Source: Fidelibacterota bacterium
Lineage (GTDB): Bacteria; Fidelibacterota; Marinisomatia; SCGC-AAA003-L08; TS1B11
DNA length: 10,013 nt
Direction: 5' to 3'
Assembly: GCA_022564085.1 (NCBI GenBank)
Contig: JADFMC010000045.1
Coordinates: 1 to 10,013 of the forward strand
Shown piece after piece: positions 7,642-10,013 of the stretch (position 1 is the first letter of the stretch; the number at the start of each line of letters is the position of its first letter). The notes below the pieces were generated by a model. The model saw only the letters and a list, made by a program, of their open reading frames with translations. It was not told the DNA's origin and searched no databases. The position numbers and the translations under genes were made by a program.

Positions 7642-8769
7642 ATGAGCCCTCCCGGCACCACCTTCTTCCATTCCTCAGAGGGGCCCACCATCGGGGTGGA
7701 GAGCGAATTGTGGCTGGTGGACACGGCCGGGTGGGACCTCACCAGTGGGGCTCCCGCTATCCTTAAGGAATTTCCCGGCGATCCCACCGTAAAAGGTGAA
7801 CTGCTCGAATCGATCATTGAGATCAACACCGGTATCTGCGCCGACATCGGCCAGGTGCGGAGTGACCTGCAAGATCGGGTGCAAGCAGTCACCAAGGTGG
7901 CTGCGGGGCAGGGGATGGCCTTGATCTCAATGGCTACCCATCCATTCGCCCGCTGGACCGATTCACACGTGAGCCGCAGCCGGCGCTACCAGGACTTCCT
8001 GCAGCGCATGCAGTTCCCGGTGCGGCGCCTGCTGATCTGCGGCCTGCACGTCCATATCGGGGTGGAGAGTGGGGAGAAGGCGGTAGCTATCGTCAGCGGA
8101 CTGTTGCGCTACATACCTCATTTTATCGGGCTGTCGGCCAATTCCCCCTTCTGGGACGGCGCCGACACGGGCCTGGCCTCCACCCGCACCAAGATTTTCG
8201 AGGGGATGCCTAACGCCGGGCTGCCGCCGCGCTTGACCAACTACAGCGAATTCCAACGCTTCATGCGCACCCTGCAACGGGCCCAGGCCATCGAGTCGAT
8301 CCGGGAAGTATGGTGGGACATCCGGCCCCACCCCGGTTTCGGCACCGTGGAAGTACGGGTCTTCGATGCCGTGCCGACCATTGACGCCATGGTTTCCCTG
8401 GCCGCCTTGACCCAGTGCCTGGTGGTGGCTCTGTCGGCGCTCTATGACGATGGTCAGCAGCTGGAGCTGCTCAGCGAGTGGATCGTGCGGGAAAACAAGT
8501 GGCGGGCTACCCGTTACGGAATGGAGGCAGAAATTATCGTCGACGACGAAGGCCGCCAGCAGGCGCTGCGCTCGTCGGTGCTGGAAATGCTGGAGAGGCT
8601 GGAGCCCTATGCCCAAGAGTTGGGCTGCACCGAAGAATTGGCGGGGGTGGAAAAGGTTGCCAATGGTCAGCCGCCCTACCAGCTGCAATTGGCCCGCTAC
8701 AAAGAAACCGGCGATTTCAAGGCCTTGATCCAGGCGGCCGTGGCAGATCTGGCCGGAGAGACGGTATAA
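7642..8769 (+). CDS. ybdK: YbdK-type carboxylate-amine ligase (glutamate-cysteine ligase family 2)
   Basis: The 375-residue protein matches the GCS2 ligase family. E. coli YbdK joins glutamate to cysteine weakly in vitro with ATP; the true substrate in most bacteria is unknown. Supporting motifs are TIGVESELWLVD (16-27; Glu residues of the ATP/metal site), LLESIIEINTGIC, the GLHVHIGVE strand with H136 and H138, ANSPFWDGADTGLASTR, and WWDIRPHPGFGTVEVRVFD, which carries conserved Arg, His and Glu. Length is as expected and nothing is missing. The ATG at 7642 has no good Shine-Dalgarno sequence; its 16-base distance from the purL stop suggests translation depends partly on ribosomes finishing purL. 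No glutathione synthetase gene is near, so a role in glutathione synthesis is not supported by context. Confidence 0.93.
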   Translation: MSPPGTTFFHSSEGPTIGVESELWLVDTAGWDLTSGAPAILKEFPGDPTVKGELLESIIEINTGICADIGQVRSDLQDRVQAVTKVAAGQGMALISMATHPFARWTDSHVSRSRRYQDFLQRMQFPVRRLLICGLHVHIGVESGEKAVAIVSGLLRYIPHFIGLSANSPFWDGADTGLASTRTKIFEGMPNAGLPPRLTNYSEFQRFMRTLQRAQAIESIREVWWDIRPHPGFGTVEVRVFDAVPTIDAMVSLAALTQCLVVALSALYDDGQQLELLSEWIVRENKWRATRYGMEAEIIVDDEGRQQALRSSVLEMLERLEPYAQELGCTEELAGVEKVANGQPPYQLQLARYKETGDFKALIQAAVADLAGETV

Positions 8770-8872
8770 TCGAGCATACGGTAATCCTAGACGCTGCGGA
8801 GGCGCCCAAAACGTATTAGTCTCAGGTTATAGGTTAGCGGCCGGACGCCCCTGAGTCGACCGGCCAGGGAGC
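8770..8872. other. Convergent intergenic region with two interleaved inverted repeats
   Basis: This 103-base gap separates the 3' ends of ybdK (plus) and the lipoprotein gene (minus). CTCAGG (8821-8826) pairs with CCTGAG (8850-8855), and GGCCGG (8839-8844) with CCGGCC (8860-8865). The two stems interleave, so only one can form unless a pseudoknot arises. Neither is followed by a T-run on either strand, so they are not classical terminators. A weak bidirectional stop, possibly Rho-assisted, is conceivable. Confidence 0.3.
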
Positions 8873-9442
8873 CTATTCAAATGGTACGGCCAACCGTCCG
8901 CCTGCGCTTGGCAGCAGCAGCAGCTTCTTGGAAAGGAGATCAGCGATATCAATACTGCCACCGACGGCGGCAAATCCGCCGGAAATACTGACGGTCACCT
9001 CTGATTCATCTGCGGCGATTCCGAGCACGGTGGCATTATCGGAAAACTCACCGGAAACGAAGCCCAGTGTATCCAGCCTGGTAAAAGTCAGCGTGCCGGT
9101 GGCTCCCGGGCCGTTAACCGCTATGGTTTGTCCGCCACCGAGTGTCCCGGCGATGCCTATTAGTGTATCACTCAAGGCAATGGGGGAATCAGTAGCCAAC
9201 TCCCCGAAACTGAAGGTGGCAATTAACAGAGTATCCGAGGCGTTGGCCCCCATTATAATCAATACGTCGATGCCGAAAAAGCTAAACGCGGTGAAGACAA
9301 ACGCATTGAAATCGGTACTACTGTTACCACCTGACAAGGTTACCGTAGTCGGCGGTATAATATCCTTCTGATCATCGCAACCTGTCAGGACAAGAGCAAT
9401 TGCCATCGTTGCCAGCAGCATTCCATTAACGAATTTATGCAT
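8873..9442 (-). CDS. Predicted lipoprotein of unknown function, beta-rich
   Basis: The 189-residue product starts with a clear lipoprotein signal: a short basic N-terminus (MHKFVNG), a hydrophobic stretch, and the lipobox L19-T20-G21-C22, giving a 168-residue mature protein attached through Cys22. Residues 23-24 are Asp-Asp. The mature part is rich in Thr, Ser, Gly, Val, Ala and Ile in alternating strand-like patterns, has no catalytic motif that I recognise and no cysteine after the lipobox. Its GTLTFTRLD...FVSGEFS segment (about 117-136) resembles the 'GT.T.T..D.....SGTF' stretch of Bacteroidetes-type lipoproteins such as the DUF6252 group; this is a visual likeness only. The start is supported by AAGGA eight bases upstream. 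It is transcribed away from yqaA and toward ybdK. A long frame on the opposite strand (8928-9371) lacks such signals. Function unknown; a cell-envelope location is likely. Confidence 0.8.
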   Translation of the reverse strand: MHKFVNGMLLATMAIALVLTGCDDQKDIIPPTTVTLSGGNSSTDFNAFVFTAFSFFGIDVLIIMGANASDTLLIATFSFGELATDSPIALSDTLIGIAGTLGGGQTIAVNGPGATGTLTFTRLDTLGFVSGEFSDNATVLGIAADESEVTVSISGGFAAVGGSIDIADLLSKKLLLLPSAGGRLAVPFE

Positions 9443-9450
9443 GATCCAAT

Positions 9451-9455
9451 TCCTT
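9451..9455 (-). promoter_or_regulatory. Ribosome binding site of the lipoprotein gene
   Basis: On the minus strand these bases read AAGGA and lie eight bases before the ATG (9442-9440). This site supports both the minus-strand assignment and this start rather than the overlapping plus-strand frame. Confidence 0.75.
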
Positions 9456-9504
9456 AGAATTTTGGATTTTCGGTTTATGACAATGTTTCCGCAATGCTAA
9501 TTTA

Positions 9505-9547
9505 AATCCGGATTACTGCTTTTCACGGATCGTTACCTGTGCGATCC
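9505..9547. promoter_or_regulatory. Divergent intergenic region with two palindromic elements
   Basis: The gap between the divergent lipoprotein and yqaA genes (9443-9629) holds a perfect 10-base palindrome AATCCGGATT (9505-9514). A short distance on, GGATCG (9527-9532) pairs with CGATCC (9542-9547) around a nine-base loop. Both could be protein-binding sites controlling either gene. I found no convincing -35/-10 pair on either strand here; TTGTCA-like sequences on the minus strand lack a matching -10. Confidence 0.3.
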
Positions 9548-9629
9548 ATCTAGACTCTCGTGCGATGTGGTGGCGCTTTCGTCCGGACGCGGCTAACTTG
9601 CGCCCTATGATTTTCAAGGTAATATCGTA

Positions 9630-10013
9630 ATGACCGCCGGTGCGCTACGCCGGCTGTATAACTGGGTCCTGCACTGGGCCGAAACACCCTACGGCGTGCC
9701 GGCGCTTTTCGTCCTGGCCTTCGCCGAGTCGTCATTTTTCCCCCTGCCGCCGGATTTACTGCTCATAGCCCTGGCAGTATCGCTCCCCAAGCGGGCCTTT
9801 TGGTTCGCCCTGGTATGCTTGGTGGGCTCGGTGACCGGCGCTTTTTTGGGCTACGGCATCGGTTATTTCGGTTGGGAGGCTGTGGGCCGGCCGCTGGTGG
9901 ACTTCTATGACGGCCACGAGACAATGGCCTGGATCAAGACCCAGTACGACACCTACGGCTTCTGGGGCGTGTTCATCGCGGCCCTGACACCAATCCCTTA
10001 CAAGGTTTTCACC
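9630..10013 (+). CDS. YqaA/DedA-like membrane protein (SNARE-associated domain), 3' end outside window
   Basis: The frame is open for 128 codons to the window edge. It matches the YqaA branch of the DedA/SNARE-associated membrane proteins; the wider DedA family is linked to envelope integrity and, for some members, to flipping of lipid carriers. Hydrophobic segments lie at about 22-52 and 56-86, with a third starting near 111. The ALFVLAFAESSFFPLPPDLLLIA stretch carries the family's acidic residues E33 and D42 in a re-entrant-type loop, and the last visible residues, TPIPYKVFT, are a YqaA-type motif. The ATG is supported by AAGGT (9616-9620) nine bases upstream. It is divergent from the lipoprotein gene. 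Its exact transport substrate is not known. Confidence 0.88.
   Translation, partial: MTAGALRRLYNWVLHWAETPYGVPALFVLAFAESSFFPLPPDLLLIALAVSLPKRAFWFALVCLVGSVTGAFLGYGIGYFGWEAVGRPLVDFYDGHETMAWIKTQYDTYGFWGVFIAALTPIPYKVFT

Noticed and set aside
7963..8688. 241-residue open frame antisense to ybdK
   Set aside because: It is a shadow of a well-supported ligase gene, with no start signal or family motif.
8821..8865. Overlapping inverted repeats between ybdK and the lipoprotein gene as a bidirectional terminator
   Set aside because: The stems are six bases with long loops, mutually exclusive, and lack T-runs on both strands; kept only as a weak regional note.
8928..9371. 147-residue open frame on the plus strand opposite the lipoprotein gene
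   Set aside because: No ribosome site or recognisable motif. It is Ser/Pro/Val-rich as expected from reading a beta-rich gene backwards, while the minus strand has a lipobox and a Shine-Dalgarno sequence.
9550..9735. 61-residue minus-strand frame overlapping the yqaA start
   Set aside because: Arg-rich, no family resemblance, and it overlaps the well-supported start and first membrane segment of yqaA.

Overview
This is a GC-rich stretch of ordinary bacterial chromosome carrying nine protein genes and one tRNA gene. The organism looks Gram-negative: it has a Lol-type lipoprotein and a DedA-like YqaA protein, and its purL is the short form that needs PurS and PurQ. The MerR-tRNA-Pro pair, the short PurL and the alanine dehydrogenase recall Deltaproteobacteria or an uncultured FCB-like lineage, but the sequence alone does not fix the taxon. 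I see no phage genes, transposases, CRISPR repeats or toxin modules, and no obvious foreign island.

Layout. Positions 1-2762 hold the conserved translation/RNA-turnover block ribF (3' end only), rpsO and pnp. A complete alanine dehydrogenase (ald) follows 54 bases after pnp with no terminator between them. Next comes a 183-base gap with a perfect 15-base palindrome, then a small MerR-family regulator with a TTG start. After it are a tRNA-Pro(GGG) gene and a textbook intrinsic terminator (4642-4663). Downstream are a flavin-reductase-like split-barrel protein (TTG start), purL (GTG start) and, 16 bases later, a YbdK-family carboxylate-amine ligase. All of these are on the plus strand. A predicted lipoprotein gene of unknown function lies convergently on the minus strand (8873-9442). 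It is separated by a 187-base divergent promoter region from the 5' part of a YqaA/DedA-like membrane protein gene that runs off the right edge.

How the genes fit together. ribF-rpsO-pnp is a widespread housekeeping order covering flavin cofactor synthesis, the 30S subunit and RNA decay. ald links alanine to pyruvate and ammonia, and purL serves de novo purine synthesis. YbdK makes gamma-glutamyl-type bonds in vitro in its characterised homologue, with an uncertain role in cells. The flavin reductase-like protein may use flavins that RibF produces, but that is only a thematic link. MerR, tRNA-Pro and YqaA resemble a neighbourhood I recall from Deltaproteobacteria, here separated by other genes.

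I found no strong candidate for an undescribed system. The best leads are the palindrome at the merR promoter, the uncharacterised lipoprotein, the Gly/Arg-rich tail on PNPase, and the purL-ybdK and pnp-ald gene pairings.
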